Shown here: positions 37,412 to 47,395 of the stretch, in pieces
Layout of the letters: each line of letters starts with the position of its first letter
Position numbering within the stretch: position 1 is the first letter of the stretch
Origin: Sphingomonas oryzagri
GTDB taxonomy: Bacteria; Pseudomonadota; Alphaproteobacteria; Sphingomonadales; Sphingomonadaceae
Reading direction: 5' to 3'
NCBI RefSeq assembly: GCF_029906645.1
Contig: NZ_JARYGZ010000002.1
Location: 372,001 to 436,000, forward strand
Length of the DNA: 64,000 nt
Made by a program: the position numbers and the translations under genes
The notes under the pieces: model-generated
The model's input: the letters and a program-made list of their open reading frames with translations, nothing else
Told to the model about the DNA's origin: nothing
Databases searched by the model: none

Positions 37412-40400
37412 TTACCGGAAGTCCCTCGGCTTGAGCTTGATACCCTCCGTAGGTTGGCCGGGAATGATGCCCGACCCGATACGGAGATCAGGAATGTAGA
37501 TGTCGCGCGGGTTTCGGCCGAGCGGCCGTTGGCCCGGATCGCGCGGGTCAGACGCCATCGGGCTTTTCACGACATCGGCGCGCGAGACCGGGTAGAGATT
37601 GCGCGTATCGCCCCGCTGGGCAATCGTGCCGAGCAGGGGCGACAGATCGTCGAGCCGCTGCGCGATCACATGGATGACGTCGCCCTCGCGCTGCACCCGA
37701 CCCCGCACGCCCATCATCATGGCACCGAGCACCACCCGGCGATGCTTCTCGAACAGGTCGGGCCAAACGACGAGATTGGCGACCCCGCTTTCATCCTCCA
37801 GCGTGATGAACATGACACCCTTGGCGCTACCGGGCTTCTGGCGGACCAACACCAGGCCGGCGATGTCGATGCCGCGCCCATCCTTCAACTCCCTGATCGC
37901 CGAACAGGGGCGAACCTTTCGCCGTGCCAGCTCTTCTCGCAGGAAGGAGACGGGATGCGCGCGCAGCGAGAGGCCGAGGCTGCGATAGTCCTCGACCACT
38001 TCGGCCCCCTCGCTCATCGGGGTCAGCGTCACGGTCGGCTCGATCGCCTCGTCACGGAATTGCTGTTCGCGGGCATCGGCCGCAGCGAAGAGCGGCAATG
38101 CCGCGTTGGCCAGGCCCTTCACCGACCACAGGCCGGAGCGCCGGCTGTGATCGAGTGATCCGAGTCCATCGGCCTCGCCGATCCTGTTGAGCGCGCCGGC
38201 CCCGACGCCGGCACGGCGCTGGACCTCCTCGACGCTGCGATAAGGGATGATCCCTCGCGCCGCGACGATGCGCTCCGCTTCCTCCGTCTCGAGGCCGGTC
38301 ACTCTGTTCAGCCCGAGACGCACGGCCTGATAGCGCCCGTCCGACCCCTCCAGCGAACATTCCCAATGGCTATGGTTCACATCGACCGACCGGACTTCGA
38401 CGCCATGCTCGCGCGCATCGCGGACGATCTGGGCGGGCGCGTAGAACCCCATCGGCAGCGAGTTCAGGAGGGCCGCGCAGAACACGTCGGGATGATGGCA
38501 CTTCATCCAGCTTGACGCATAGGCGATCAGCGCAAATGAGGCGGCGTGGCTTTCCGGAAATCCGTAACTGCCGAAACCCTCAATCTGCTTGAAGGTCTGC
38601 TCGGCGAAAGCCTGCTCGTAGCCCCGCGCCACCATGCCGTCGATCAGCTTGTCGCGGAAATGCGAGACTCCGCCCGTCAGCTTGAACGTCGCCATAGCGC
38701 GCCGCAACAGGTCGGCCTCCGATGGCGTGAAGCCGGCGCACTCGATTGCGACGCGCATCGCCTGCTCTTGAAAAAGCGGGACGCCGAGCGTCTTCTTGAG
38801 CACCCGCTCCAGCTCGGGGCGTGGATAGGAAACAGGCTCCAGCCCGTCACGACGGCGCAAATAGGGATGGACCATGTCGCCCTGGATCGGACCCGGCCGA
38901 ACGATCGCGACCTGCACCACGAGATCGTAGAAGGTCTTGGGCTTCGTCCTTGGCAGCATCGCCATCTGTGCGCGGGATTCGATCTGGAAAACGCCGAGGG
39001 TGTCGGCTTTGCGGATCATCCGATAGGTCGCGGGATCTTCGTCGGGGATGGTGGCGAGATCGAGCGCAATCCCCTTGGCCTCCGCCAGCAGCTCGAACGA
39101 CCGGCGCATACAGGACAGCATCCCCAGCGCCAGCACATCGACCTTCATGAAGCCGAGCAGGTCGATATCGTCCTTGTCCCACTCAATCACCTGACGGTCT
39201 TCCATCGCCGCCGGTTCGATCGGCACCATTTCGTCCAGCCGATCCCGCGTCAGCACGAAGCCGCCCGGATGCTGCGAGAGGTGGCGAGGCGTGTTGAGCA
39301 GCAGGCGTGCCAGCTCCAGCGTCAGCGCCAGCCGACGATCGCCCAGATCGAGGTTCAACTCCTCGGCGTGCTTCTCCTCGACACCCTCGCGCGACCATCC
39401 CCACACCTGCGAGGCAAGCCCGGCGGTCATGTCCTCGCTCAGTCCGAGCGCCTTGCCGACATCGCGGATCGCGCCACGCGCCCGGAAACGCTGCACGGTC
39501 GAGACGATGGCGGCATTGCGTCGGCCATACGTCTCATAAATCCACTGAATCACTTCCTCGCGGCGCTGATGCTCGAAATCCACATCGATATCGGGTGGTT
39601 CGCGTCGTTCGGCAGAGACGAACCGCTCGAACAGCAATTCCGATTTGACCGGATCGATCGAGGTGATGCCGAGGCAGTAGCAGACCGCGCTATTCGCCGC
39701 CGATCCACGCCCTTGGCACAGGATGCCCCTCGACCGCGCGAACCGCACGATCGAATGGACCGTCAGGAAATAGGGCGCATAGTCCAGCTCAGCGATGAGC
39801 TTCAGTTCATGCGTGAGCTGCGCGCGCACCCGGCCTTCGATGCCGTCGGGATAGCGCTCCGGCGCCTTTTCCCACGTCAGCCGTTCCAGCTCCTCTTGTG
39901 GCGTGCGGCCGGGCGTCTGGATTTCGTCGGGATACTGATATCGAAGCTCGCCTATGCCGAAGGTGCAGCGGTCCAGAATCTCGACGCTCCGCGCAACCGG
40001 GCGCGTGTCGCCCAGGAGGCGGCCAAACAGCCGCTCCATCTCCGCCGCGTCCTTCAGATGGCGATCGGCGAAACGCTCGCGTCGATCGCCCAGCTCGTCG
40101 ATCGTGCACCCTTCCCGGATGCAGGTCACGACGTCCTGCAAGAGGCGGCGGTCGGGCGCGTGATAGAGGACATCGCCCGTCGCGACCGTCGCCACCCGCG
40201 CTCGTGCTGCCATTGCGCTCAGATCGCGCAAGCGCACCGCATCGCCCGGACGCCTACGAATGGTCAGGGCGCAATAGGAGCGATCGCCGAAGATGCGAGC
40301 GGCGTGGGAAAGCGCGGTCTGCGTTACGACATCGGGCCGATCCGGCAGAAGGATGCCGATCAGCCCCTCATGCCATTCCTCCACATCGGTCCAATCGAGG

Positions 40401-40717
40401 TGGCAGGCTGCCTTTCCTGCCCTCTCCTTGCCGACCGTCAGCAGGCGGCAGAGGCGGCCATAAGCCGCTCGATCGGCCGGATAGACGAGGAGGCCAGTGC
40501 CGTCGGCCAGATCGAGGCGGCATCCTGGGATCGCCCGAACCCCTGTCGTCTTCTCCGCGTCCCACGCCCGCACGACGCCGGCGACCGAATTGCGGTCGGC
40601 GATGCCGAGAGCCGGCAGCTCCAGCATCGCGGCGGCGGCAAACAGCTCTTCGCAAGACGACGCTCCACGCAGGAAGCTGAAGTGCGTCGTGACCTGAAGC
40701 TCGGCATAGCCCGTCAT
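37412..40717 (-). CDS. dnaE2: Error-prone DNA polymerase DnaE2 (ImuC)
   Basis: A 1101-aa C-family polymerase for translesion synthesis in the ImuA-ImuB-DnaE2 mutasome. An N-terminal PHP domain ([20 protein letters not shown]), polymerase catalytic aspartates in PDIDVDF (D376, D378, D380), a helix-hairpin-helix region ([20 protein letters not shown]) and an OB fold ([23 protein letters not shown]) are present. Its ATG overlaps the imuB stop by 4 bp. The island copy is probably an SOS-induced mutator. Confidence 0.93.
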   Translation of the reverse strand: MTGYAELQVTTHFSFLRGASSCEELFAAAAMLELPALGIADRNSVAGVVRAWDAEKTTGVRAIPGCRLDLADGTGLLVYPADRAAYGRLCRLLTVGKERAGKAACHLDWTDVEEWHEGLIGILLPDRPDVVTQTALSHAARIFGDRSYCALTIRRRPGDAVRLRDLSAMAARARVATVATGDVLYHAPDRRLLQDVVTCIREGCTIDELGDRRERFADRHLKDAAEMERLFGRLLGDTRPVARSVEILDRCTFGIGELRYQYPDEIQTPGRTPQEELERLTWEKAPERYPDGIEGRVRAQLTHELKLIAELDYAPYFLTVHSIVRFARSRGILCQGRGSAANSAVCYCLGITSIDPVKSELLFERFVSAERREPPDIDVDFEHQRREEVIQWIYETYGRRNAAIVSTVQRFRARGAIRDVGKALGLSEDMTAGLASQVWGWSREGVEEKHAEELNLDLGDRRLALTLELARLLLNTPRHLSQHPGGFVLTRDRLDEMVPIEPAAMEDRQVIEWDKDDIDLLGFMKVDVLALGMLSCMRRSFELLAEAKGIALDLATIPDEDPATYRMIRKADTLGVFQIESRAQMAMLPRTKPKTFYDLVVQVAIVRPGPIQGDMVHPYLRRRDGLEPVSYPRPELERVLKKTLGVPLFQEQAMRVAIECAGFTPSEADLLRRAMATFKLTGGVSHFRDKLIDGMVARGYEQAFAEQTFKQIEGFGSYGFPESHAASFALIAYASSWMKCHHPDVFCAALLNSLPMGFYAPAQIVRDAREHGVEVRSVDVNHSHWECSLEGSDGRYQAVRLGLNRVTGLETEEAERIVAARGIIPYRSVEEVQRRAGVGAGALNRIGEADGLGSLDHSRRSGLWSVKGLANAALPLFAAADAREQQFRDEAIEPTVTLTPMSEGAEVVEDYRSLGLSLRAHPVSFLREELARRKVRPCSAIRELKDGRGIDIAGLVLVRQKPGSAKGVMFITLEDESGVANLVVWPDLFEKHRRVVLGAMMMGVRGRVQREGDVIHVIAQRLDDLSPLLGTIAQRGDTRNLYPVSRADVVKSPMASDPRDPGQRPLGRNPRDIYIPDLRIGSGIIPGQPTEGIKLKPRDFR

Positions 40718-42267
40718 GCGAAGGCGCCGTGGATGAACCAGCGCATCGGGCCGGTGGCCGCGCGCTCACCATCACCGAGACGAAACAGCCAGTAGCGACC
40801 GCCGCCCTCGACCTCGACCTGGAAATAGTCCCGCGTGCTGTAGGGAAGCCGCGCTTCCACGCCGCTATCGAGCCACCATTCGCCATGCAGGCGCTCAGGC
40901 CCCTCCCCTTGGACGACAGCATGACGTTGGCGCCGCCAGACGAACATGCGGGGTGGATTATCGGGCAGCATCGCGATCACGTCGATCGGCTCCGGCGGTT
41001 CGATCAAGCGGCCGGGACGCGGCAAATCGTCCGCCCAGCGCCGACCCTGCGCGGCTGCCAGCGCCGGCACCAGCTCGATCGTCCGCTCAGGCGCCGCCGC
41101 CGCACGCGGGGAGACACGATAGAGGCTGTGATGGCCGAAGCGGTTTGCCAGCGCGTCGACCACGGCGCCGAGATCGGGCTCGCGGCGCCCGTCGCGGGCT
41201 AGATCACGCTGGCTCGCACCGAGCCGATCGGTGAGCGAGGCGACGAGCATCATCGCTTCGACGCCCAGGCCTGGATCGATCGTCTCGATCTTCGGGGCTA
41301 GGAGCTTGACGATGTGACCAGCGTCGCGGGTTGGGCGTGCGGTCCCGACGCGGCGTGCTTCGACCTGCCCGTCGACACGGTGAAAGTAGAGATCGAGCCG
41401 GCGCGCGCCATGTCCGATGCGGGTCAGCTCGCGCGCGAGATCGTCAGCGAGATCCCCGATCACCTGCGCGAACGCATCGGCGGTGCCGATCGGTTCGAGA
41501 AGGCTGCGCCGCGCTCGCGGCACCTCGTTAGGGAAGATCGGTTCGATCGGCTCGCGCGCCATGCCCAGCGCCTGATCGAGACGGGCATAGAGCGAGCGGC
41601 CGAACCGCTTGGCGAGCGGACCACGGGGTTGGTCGAGCAACTGCTCAACCCTCTCGAAACCGAGCTTTCGCAAGCCCTCGACGATCCCAGCGTCGAGCCT
41701 CAGCGATGCGATCGGCAGCAGCGCCATCGCCCGGCGCTGGTCGCCGGGATCGATCACGATGGGCCGGCCGGCGGGAACGTGGCGCGCGACCGCGTGCGCG
41801 CAGCCTGGCGTATCGGCAACGGCAAGCTGGACCGTCAGGCCGGCCGCAGCGACACGGCGATGAAGCCGCTTCAGGAGCGGCACCTCGCCATCGAACAGGC
41901 TTTGACAGCCCGTGATGTCGAGCCAGATGCCATCGGGCGGATCGGGCGCAACGAACGGCGAGAAATGCCGCCCAGCCCAGAGAGCCAGCCGCTTGAGGCC
42001 GTCGAGATCGTCCTGGCGATCGGCATCGACGACCGCAAGATCGGGAACGAGCGAGCGGGCCTTGGTGACGGTCATCCCTGGCCGAAGGCCAAGCGCACGC
42101 GCGGCCGCATCGACCGCGGCCAGCACCTTGCGGCCATGATCGGGATGCGCCGTGACGAGCGGCAGGGTGCGGTCGGGGAGCGCCGCCTCAGACGGCGATG
42201 CGCCGCTCTTCCTGCGCAGCCGGTCGGTCGACCAGGCGGGCAGGTAGAGCGAGACGACCCTGCGCAT
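40714..42267 (-). CDS. imuB: ImuB, inactive Y-family polymerase-like subunit
   Basis: A 517-aa protein of the mutagenesis cassette: Y-family fold ([28 protein letters not shown], palm and finger regions) without the usual catalytic acidic residues. ImuB works as a scaffold that ties DnaE2 to the beta clamp. The start at 42267 (MRRVVSLYL) is chosen because the longer reading is Arg-rich antisense-like sequence overlapping imuA. No obvious clamp-binding motif was found by eye. Confidence 0.9.
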   Translation of the reverse strand: MRRVVSLYLPAWSTDRLRRKSGASPSEAALPDRTLPLVTAHPDHGRKVLAAVDAAARALGLRPGMTVTKARSLVPDLAVVDADRQDDLDGLKRLALWAGRHFSPFVAPDPPDGIWLDITGCQSLFDGEVPLLKRLHRRVAAAGLTVQLAVADTPGCAHAVARHVPAGRPIVIDPGDQRRAMALLPIASLRLDAGIVEGLRKLGFERVEQLLDQPRGPLAKRFGRSLYARLDQALGMAREPIEPIFPNEVPRARRSLLEPIGTADAFAQVIGDLADDLARELTRIGHGARRLDLYFHRVDGQVEARRVGTARPTRDAGHIVKLLAPKIETIDPGLGVEAMMLVASLTDRLGASQRDLARDGRREPDLGAVVDALANRFGHHSLYRVSPRAAAAPERTIELVPALAAAQGRRWADDLPRPGRLIEPPEPIDVIAMLPDNPPRMFVWRRQRHAVVQGEGPERLHGEWWLDSGVEARLPYSTRDYFQVEVEGGGRYWLFRLGDGERAATGPMRWFIHGAFA

Positions 42268-42919
42268 CGCAGGCCTCCAGCAACCAAGTTCGCGGCTCAC
42301 GCCCACGCGCGCGTTCGAGAGCCACCCTCCACCGCGCCCGCGCCAGCGCCGGGATGTCGAGCCGTTCGCTCGGCGCCGCCTGCACGCGCCAGCGGGTGAA
42401 GGCGGCCGATCCTTGCCCCTGCACGGCGGGGTCCGATGCACGGCGAAGCACAAACGCAGTCACCCCGGACGACTCCGCCGCAAGCTGGAGACGCTTGGAG
42501 GCTGTCGTGCCGATCTTGCCGATCTCGCCGACGACGCCCGCCAGCCCCGGCTGGCGCAAGCACTCCTCCATCGCGATGAGCACATTGGTATCGCTGCCCG
42601 CCTCGACCCAGATCACACGGTCGGGATGAAGTCCGACGAGATCGAGCGCCGGAGCGAACAGGTCGCGCCAGCGCAGGCACCAGAAGACCGGGCCGTCCAG
42701 CCGGGCAAGGACGCCGGCAAGGAAGATCGTAGCGGCCGCTTCGTCGCACAGCGCGCGGCTGCCGGCGATCTCATGCAAAGCGCCCGTCGCCAATCCCGCG
42801 CCCGGCAGATAATCGTCGATATCCGCGATACCGAAGGGCAGCGCATCGTGACGCGGTCCGACATGCTCGATGCCGGCGACGCGCGCGCGCAGTTCCTCGA
42901 TGACGGCCTCATGCCTCAT
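42188..42919 (-). CDS. imuA: ImuA, RecA-like mutagenesis accessory protein
   Basis: A 243-aa protein with RecA-core-like strands (GALHEIAGSRALCDEAA, IFLAGVLARLDGPVFWCLRW) and no clear Walker A, as in ImuA. It interacts with ImuB in SOS mutagenesis. The ATG at 42919 is preferred; a TTG at 42928 is upstream in frame. The 3' end overlaps imuB by 80 bp. A SOS box lies 30 bp upstream. Confidence 0.85.
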   Translation of the reverse strand: MRHEAVIEELRARVAGIEHVGPRHDALPFGIADIDDYLPGAGLATGALHEIAGSRALCDEAAATIFLAGVLARLDGPVFWCLRWRDLFAPALDLVGLHPDRVIWVEAGSDTNVLIAMEECLRQPGLAGVVGEIGKIGTTASKRLQLAAESSGVTAFVLRRASDPAVQGQGSAAFTRWRVQAAPSERLDIPALARARWRVALERARGREPRTWLLEACDAQGRLALPARLVDRPAAQEERRIAV

Positions 42920-42948
42920 TCGTCCCAAGACTCGGATCAGTGTGAATC

Positions 42949-42963
42949 GTTCCTCCTTTGTTC
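42949..42963 (-). promoter_or_regulatory. SOS (LexA) box controlling imuA-imuB-dnaE2
   Basis: GTTCCTCCTTTGTTC fits GTTC-N7-GTTC, the direct-repeat SOS box of alphaproteobacteria. It lies 30 bp upstream of the imuA start. imuABC operons are classic LexA targets in this group. Confidence 0.8.
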
Positions 42964-43005
42964 TCCTCGATGGGGGCGGGAGTCAAGCCGGCCGCGCGTC
43001 TATTT

Positions 43006-43020
43006 GTTCTAATTTTGTTC
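43006..43020 (+). promoter_or_regulatory. Second SOS (LexA) box, near the SRAP-like gene
   Basis: GTTCTAATTTTGTTC is an exact GTTC-N7-GTTC box with an AT-rich spacer. It is 46 bp upstream of the SRAP-like ATG at 43067 and about 87 bp from imuA, so it may serve both divergent transcripts. Confidence 0.78.
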
Positions 43021-43066
43021 TATGTTAGATTGGGCGCCGGTCGAGTCTCAGCGAGAGGTTTGCACG

Positions 43067-43726
43067 ATGTCGAGGCTGCACACGGTTCGCGCGAGCGTTG
43101 CCGACATCGCGCGGCATTTCGACGCCGAAGCCCCGTCCGACCTGATCGTGCCTGATGAGACCAAGGAAGGGCTCCCCGGACTCGTCATCATCGAAAGGGA
43201 GGGCCGTCGCTTCTTGCGGTCGATGGATTGGGGCTTTCCGCGTTCCACTGAGGAAAGCAGGGCGCGCGATGAGCCGCCCGGTCGCGTCGGCATGGTCGCC
43301 GATCTGACCAACCCGATGTGGAGCAAGCTCGTCGTCGACCCACGCTATCGCTGCCTGATCGTCCTTACCCACTTCGCCAACCCGCTCGGGGTGCCGCGCA
43401 TGAAGACCCGCGCATGGTTCTCGGTGCGTGGCGAGCCCATCCTGGCATGGGCAGGGTTCTGCCGGACGCTTCCGGACTTCGGACCCGTCTATGCCGGCAT
43501 GACGATGGATGCGAACACCGCGATCCCGCCGACCAACGACCGGATGCCCGCGCTGCTCGATCGGCACGAATATGATCGCTGGCTGACCTGCTCGATCAAG
43601 GACGTCATCTGGTTTCAGAGACGCCTCCCCTTCGACGCCGAGCGCATGAAGGTGGACTATACCGAAGACCTCTGGAACAGCGGCGCCGCCCCGCCCGCGA
43701 CGGAGTGGCAATTCGCGCTGCTCTAG
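43067..43726 (+). CDS. SRAP-family protein lacking the catalytic residues (inactive paralogue)
   Basis: A 219-aa protein that aligns with the SRAP protein at 44720 across its length (RSMDWGFP, RCLIVLTHFAN, ILAWAGFCR, PPTNDRMP). The four residues that SRAP proteins use for crosslinking abasic DNA have all changed: Cys2 is Ser, the Asn is Met, the Glu is Asn and the His is Asn. The start is the ATG at 43067 with a GAGAGG ribosome binding site; the earlier ATG at 43022 adds a non-family leader. It is probably SOS-induced and may bind DNA without covalent chemistry. Confidence 0.82.
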   Translation: MSRLHTVRASVADIARHFDAEAPSDLIVPDETKEGLPGLVIIEREGRRFLRSMDWGFPRSTEESRARDEPPGRVGMVADLTNPMWSKLVVDPRYRCLIVLTHFANPLGVPRMKTRAWFSVRGEPILAWAGFCRTLPDFGPVYAGMTMDANTAIPPTNDRMPALLDRHEYDRWLTCSIKDVIWFQRRLPFDAERMKVDYTEDLWNSGAAPPATEWQFALL

Positions 43727-44628
43727 TCGAGCTTGAGCGCCGGACGACCGAAATGATCGCGGATCACCTCGCGCAAAGCATCGAGCGCGAGACCCTCCCC
43801 CTTGATGAGATGGAACACCTGTTTCGCTTCGGCGAACCGTCCCTCGCCGGCGAACAGGGCGGCGGATCGAGCGACGATCTTGGCCTCGGTCATCGCCGCC
43901 ATCGTGCCCTTGCAGTTCTTGCCGCCCAGACTGAACCACAAATCGGAAAAGCTCTGGTTGAGACCTCCGATCGGATCGTTGCCCGACGCGAGAGCGTGGT
44001 CGGCGCCATGCAGTCCGGCGCCGATGATGTATCCGAGGATACGGGCCGGCGTGCGCGGCGTGGTTGATGCCTCGACGCAGTTCGATCGATTGAGGCTGCA
44101 AAAGGAAGGGTGATGCTTGACGAACCCCAGCTCCAGGCAGCCGCTCAGCGGAATGTCGCCGTCGATCATGACCTCGACCACGATGTCTCGGCGTCGATAC
44201 CAATCGCCGGCGACGGTCTGGAGCGGGCCGTCATCGACCGCCGGATCATATGGGACCAAGCCGAGAGCCGACCAGTCTGCGGGCTTGTCCGTCAACAGGA
44301 AGCGCGCGGTCTGAAGTCCGTACTTGATCGGTTCGACCCACATCAACGAACGAGTGCCTATCAGCGGCAGCCAATCGAAGGCGAACTCGACGCTTCCATA
44401 GCGTGCGCCGTCCCCCCAAGTGTTCGGACTAACCCAGACCACCCTGCGCCGGGTCGTGGCGAGGCAGCCCTCTCCGACAAGGCCGGGAGCGATTGTAACA
44501 TCCTCGATGATCCGGCGGGCCAGTGTGACGTGCGTGACGTGCTGGACGCGATCGAGGGGCGACCAACGCGGATCGAACGGCTTGGGCGGGGCGGCCAATT
44601 TGCCACCGAACGGAGACCAGACAGGCAT
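43723..44628 (-). CDS. Unknown protein between the two SRAP genes
   Basis: A 301-aa protein with no recognised family. Visible elements are HVTHVTLARRIIEDVTIAPGL near residues 30-50, then RRVVWVSPNTW, YGSVEFAFDW and SLMWVEPIKYG. The spacing resembles the H-[TY], beta and aromatic blocks of the ADP-ribosyltransferase-like fold (as in DarT or Tpt1), but this is a weak visual match. It converges on the SRAP-like gene with a 4-bp overlap. Confidence 0.65.
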   Translation of the reverse strand: MPVWSPFGGKLAAPPKPFDPRWSPLDRVQHVTHVTLARRIIEDVTIAPGLVGEGCLATTRRRVVWVSPNTWGDGARYGSVEFAFDWLPLIGTRSLMWVEPIKYGLQTARFLLTDKPADWSALGLVPYDPAVDDGPLQTVAGDWYRRRDIVVEVMIDGDIPLSGCLELGFVKHHPSFCSLNRSNCVEASTTPRTPARILGYIIGAGLHGADHALASGNDPIGGLNQSFSDLWFSLGGKNCKGTMAAMTEAKIVARSAALFAGEGRFAEAKQVFHLIKGEGLALDALREVIRDHFGRPALKLD

Positions 44629-44719
44629 GGCGCCGTTGTGATGGCTTGCCGCCCCCCGTCAACCAGAGCGGCCGCATCGGGGACTCGGCGAGGTGATGCC
44701 GCCATGTTAGCTTTCGCCC

Positions 44720-45370
44720 ATGTGTAATCTCTACACCGAGCGCAAAAGCACCGCCGAAGTCGCCGCCCATTTCGGCGTCGACGATCCGATGGACACCAAT
44801 GCCGGCGAGGAGGTCTATCCCGGCGCACCTGGCCTGGTGGTGCGCGAGGAGGAGGGTCGGCGCGTTCTCCAATCGATGTCATGGGGCTGGCCTGTGCGGC
44901 TGAAGTTCATGAAGCCCGATTCGAAACCGAAGGCGATCAACAACTGCGCGGACATCCGCAAATCAATGTGGATCGGCTTCGCGCGCAAGACGCAATGGCG
45001 CTGCCTCATCCCTCTCACCGCCTTTGCCGAGGCCGAAGGTCCCAAGGGCGCGATGACCCGGACGTGGTTCACGCTCAAGGATCAGCCCATCTTTGCGTGG
45101 GCAGGCCTCTGGCGGCCGAGCGATGAATGGGGCCCGGTCTATTCCGGCGTCATGACCAACGCCAACGCAGCGATCGCCCCGGTCCATGACCGGATGCCGG
45201 TGCTGCTCATGCCGCACGAATACGAGCAGTGGCTCCACGGCAGCTTCGACGAGGCTCTGGCCTTTCAGGAGCGGGTATTCCCTGACGAGCTGATCGAGAT
45301 CACCCGGACGACGGAGCTGTGGTCGCGGACAAGCAAGGCTGCCGAGGCCCAAGCGACCCTGGCACTCTGA
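44720..45370 (+). CDS. SOS response-associated peptidase / abasic-site shield (SRAP, YedK)
   Basis: A 216-aa SRAP-domain protein with all key residues: Cys2 (MCNLYT), Asn75 (AINNCAD), Glu104 (AFAEAEG) and His156 (APVHDRMP). YedK/HMCES enzymes use Cys2 to form a thiazolidine crosslink with abasic sites in single-stranded DNA and so prevent strand cleavage. Its stop is 4 bp from the next gene, and no SOS box was found immediately upstream. Confidence 0.93.
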   Translation: MCNLYTERKSTAEVAAHFGVDDPMDTNAGEEVYPGAPGLVVREEEGRRVLQSMSWGWPVRLKFMKPDSKPKAINNCADIRKSMWIGFARKTQWRCLIPLTAFAEAEGPKGAMTRTWFTLKDQPIFAWAGLWRPSDEWGPVYSGVMTNANAAIAPVHDRMPVLLMPHEYEQWLHGSFDEALAFQERVFPDELIEITRTTELWSRTSKAAEAQATLAL

Positions 45371-45374
45371 CGCC

Positions 45375-46145
45375 TTGACCAACCTTCACATCACCGTCGC
45401 GACCGCCGCCGAGCAGGCCAATATCTGGAAGGACTACGTGCTTCCGGTCGGCACCACGCTCTTGGCGGTCGCCTGCGGCTACATACCGGCGAGCCATCTC
45501 GCCCGGCGCGGAACCAAGGAATTACTCGCGCGGGACGAGAAGGCGCGACGCGATTCAGAGGCGAGAGCCGCGCGGCTCGGCTTCGTCAAACTCACCATCC
45601 TCGTGAATACGATCCTGACCTATCATCAGCAGGTCGAGCAGATGATCGCCAAGGCCGACACAGACGGCAACGGTGACATGGGAATTGCCGACCGCCTGTC
45701 GATCTTCCCAGGACTGGATCGCGACCCCGCCATCACCTTCGCAGCCGACGAGCTGGAAGTGTTCATCGCCGCGAAGCGTGCCGACTATGTCGATGACCTC
45801 GTGCTGCTATCTCGGCGTTACAGCGCCGTCCTGACCAATCTGGACCAGTTCGGCCGGCTCAAGACCGAGCTGCACTATGAGGCGGCAAAACGAGGCGTGA
45901 CGAGCCGCGACATCAACCTCGTCAGCACCACCCGCCTCCATCTGACGCCGAGCGACGCCAACTACTTCCGCGTCAAGATCGACGAGCTGGAGCAGTTCGC
46001 CCGTCCAATGCGCAAGCTTCTTACCGAGACGGCGGACTTCGCCACGAAGGTCGCCGAACAGTATGAGCCGATCACCAAGGCCTATCTCGGCGCGGATGCC
46101 ACGATCGGCTTCTCGCTTCCCGATCGCGAAGCTGCGAATCCATGA
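45375..46145 (+). CDS. Hypothetical membrane-anchored helical protein
   Basis: A 256-aa protein beginning with TTG, with one membrane segment (about residues 24-42, LPVGTTLLAVACGYIPASHLA) followed by charged helices (ELLARDEKARRDSEARAARL) and an amphipathic C-terminal region. It resembles a single-pass protein with a cytoplasmic coiled-coil. No family is recognised. The next small gene overlaps its stop (ATGA). Confidence 0.6.
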   Translation: MTNLHITVATAAEQANIWKDYVLPVGTTLLAVACGYIPASHLARRGTKELLARDEKARRDSEARAARLGFVKLTILVNTILTYHQQVEQMIAKADTDGNGDMGIADRLSIFPGLDRDPAITFAADELEVFIAAKRADYVDDLVLLSRRYSAVLTNLDQFGRLKTELHYEAAKRGVTSRDINLVSTTRLHLTPSDANYFRVKIDELEQFARPMRKLLTETADFATKVAEQYEPITKAYLGADATIGFSLPDREAANP

Positions 46146-46333
46146 ATCCCGAACATCAGCGCTGGGCCGAGGCGCTGCAGATCGAACGGCAGCACGGCGA
46201 TGCAGCGCCGGACATCATCGCGTCGCGCGTGCAAGAGCTGGCCCTCGCCGGCGACGAAGCTGGCGTGCAACGCTGGATTGGCATCGCAACCCGATATGAC
46301 TTGCTTCATCAGGATGACGGCGAGAGGCACTGA
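46142..46333 (+). CDS. Small hypothetical protein (63 aa)
   Basis: MNPEHQRWAEALQIERQHGDAAPDIIASRVQELALAGDEAGVQ-type sequence: charged and helical, with an overlapping ATGA start. Small proteins of this kind, named by their WAEAL and GDEAG motifs, occur in many sphingomonad plasmids and islands; the function is unknown. Confidence 0.6.
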   Translation: MNPEHQRWAEALQIERQHGDAAPDIIASRVQELALAGDEAGVQRWIGIATRYDLLHQDDGERH

Positions 46334-46393
46334 CGCCTTGGCCGCGCGCCCCTCGCTCTAGAAACAGCCGCCCGCCCGCTGTAGGGCGTCGCC

Positions 46394-46594
46394 ATGCAAA
46401 GACCGAAGTCCAAATGGCGGGCCGATCGCGGCGCGCGTGCGCTTAAAACCGTCAGCAGCATCGAGGCCTCGATCGCCCGGCTCGGCGCTGAGGATTTGCT
46501 CGATCTGCATGACATCTTCGCAGGCGATCCGGGGTCGCCCCTCGACACGATGGCCGTGGCCGAGATGCGAAAGCGCGAGCTGGCGATACCCTGA
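46394..46594 (+). CDS. Small hypothetical protein (66 aa)
   Basis: A basic N-terminus (MQRPKSKWRADRGARALK) followed by two short helices (IARLGAEDLLDLHDIF and MAVAEMRKRELAI). A standard ATG start is present. No family is recognised. It may be a small DNA-linked or regulatory protein. Confidence 0.5.
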   Translation: MQRPKSKWRADRGARALKTVSSIEASIARLGAEDLLDLHDIFAGDPGSPLDTMAVAEMRKRELAIP

Positions 46595-46624
46595 TTGTCG
46601 CTGCCGAAACCCGGCCGCGCGTCC

Positions 46625-46933
46625 TCAATCGAACAGGCTGTGGAGGAAGCCCCGGCGCTTGCCGCGATGGCCGCCACCATGACCACCGCCATGTTCTTCC
46701 CGGCTACCATGACCGCCGAAGAAGTCGCCGCCGAAGCCCTGCGACGTGGGAGCGGATGCGGGCTGATCGGCCATGCTGCGCTCGATGATCTTGTCGAGTT
46801 CACCCCGATCAAGCCAAACGCCCCGGCATTGCGGGCAATAGTCGATTTCGATCCCCTGCCGTTCGCTCATCACGAGGTCGACCTGACAGTGCGGGCACAA
46901 CATGCCGCCTTTCCTGGTTTCGTCGGTCATCAT
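46625..46933 (-). CDS. zf-TFIIB-type zinc-ribbon protein
   Basis: A 102-aa protein with two CxxC pairs, MLCPHCQVDL and DYCPQCRGVWLDRGELDKIIE, the signature of the zf-TFIIB family. The C-terminal half is rich in Gly, His and Arg (GGHGSREEHGGGHGGGHRG), plausibly an unstructured metal-binding tail. It sits next to the metal-resistance cluster, which may be relevant. Confidence 0.78.
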   Translation of the reverse strand: MMTDETRKGGMLCPHCQVDLVMSERQGIEIDYCPQCRGVWLDRGELDKIIERSMADQPASAPTSQGFGGDFFGGHGSREEHGGGHGGGHRGKRRGFLHSLFD

Positions 46934-46975
46934 CCTTCTCCTTCCATTCTGGTCTAGTTCAGTTCCGCTCGACGA

Positions 46976-47395
46976 TCAGTCGAGGCCGTGGGGAAGCCGC
47001 TGCGACTTCGGGAGCTTCTGAAGATCGGCGCGGGTCGCCAAGGCGCAGCTCGTCGTCGACCCGCACCGCGCGTCTTTGGCGATCGCGCGCTGGAGCCGCT
47101 TCGCAGCATCGCAGTTCATGCCTGGCGATCGCAGAAGCACCACCGATGCGCGAGGCTTGCCCTGTCCGAGATCGGCCAGGGTATGTTCGGTGTCGGCCCA
47201 GCTCCGATGCACGCCGCTCCATTTGGCGCCGTCGGCTTCGGGTTCGACGAAATAGATCGGATGGGTCGCAGGCAGCCCCTGCACGCCGGACTGCCAGCCC
47301 GGACCGCTCGGTAGCCGGCATTGAGGCGCTGCGCTTGCCGATGTCGCCCAGGCGGGCGCGACCAGCGCAAGCCCGATGCACGCGATACGCTTCAT
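46976..47395 (-). CDS. Secreted small hypothetical protein, MerR-controlled
   Basis: A 139-aa protein with a signal peptide (MKRIACIGLALVAPAWATSASAA) and a body with a few Cys and several charged residues. The start at 47395 follows an AGGACAGG ribosome binding site; an adjacent ATG at 47398 is also possible. It is read from a MerR-type promoter at 47525-47555, suggesting a metal-response periplasmic protein. No family is recognised. Confidence 0.65.
   Translation of the reverse strand: MKRIACIGLALVAPAWATSASAAPQCRLPSGPGWQSGVQGLPATHPIYFVEPEADGAKWSGVHRSWADTEHTLADLGQGKPRASVVLLRSPGMNCDAAKRLQRAIAKDARCGSTTSCALATRADLQKLPKSQRLPHGLD

Noticed and set aside
38546-40795. A 749-codon open frame on the plus strand
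   Set aside because: Antisense to dnaE2, whose catalytic motifs are clear on the minus strand.
44629-44719. SOS box before the intact SRAP gene
   Set aside because: No GTTC-N7-GTTC in this gap.
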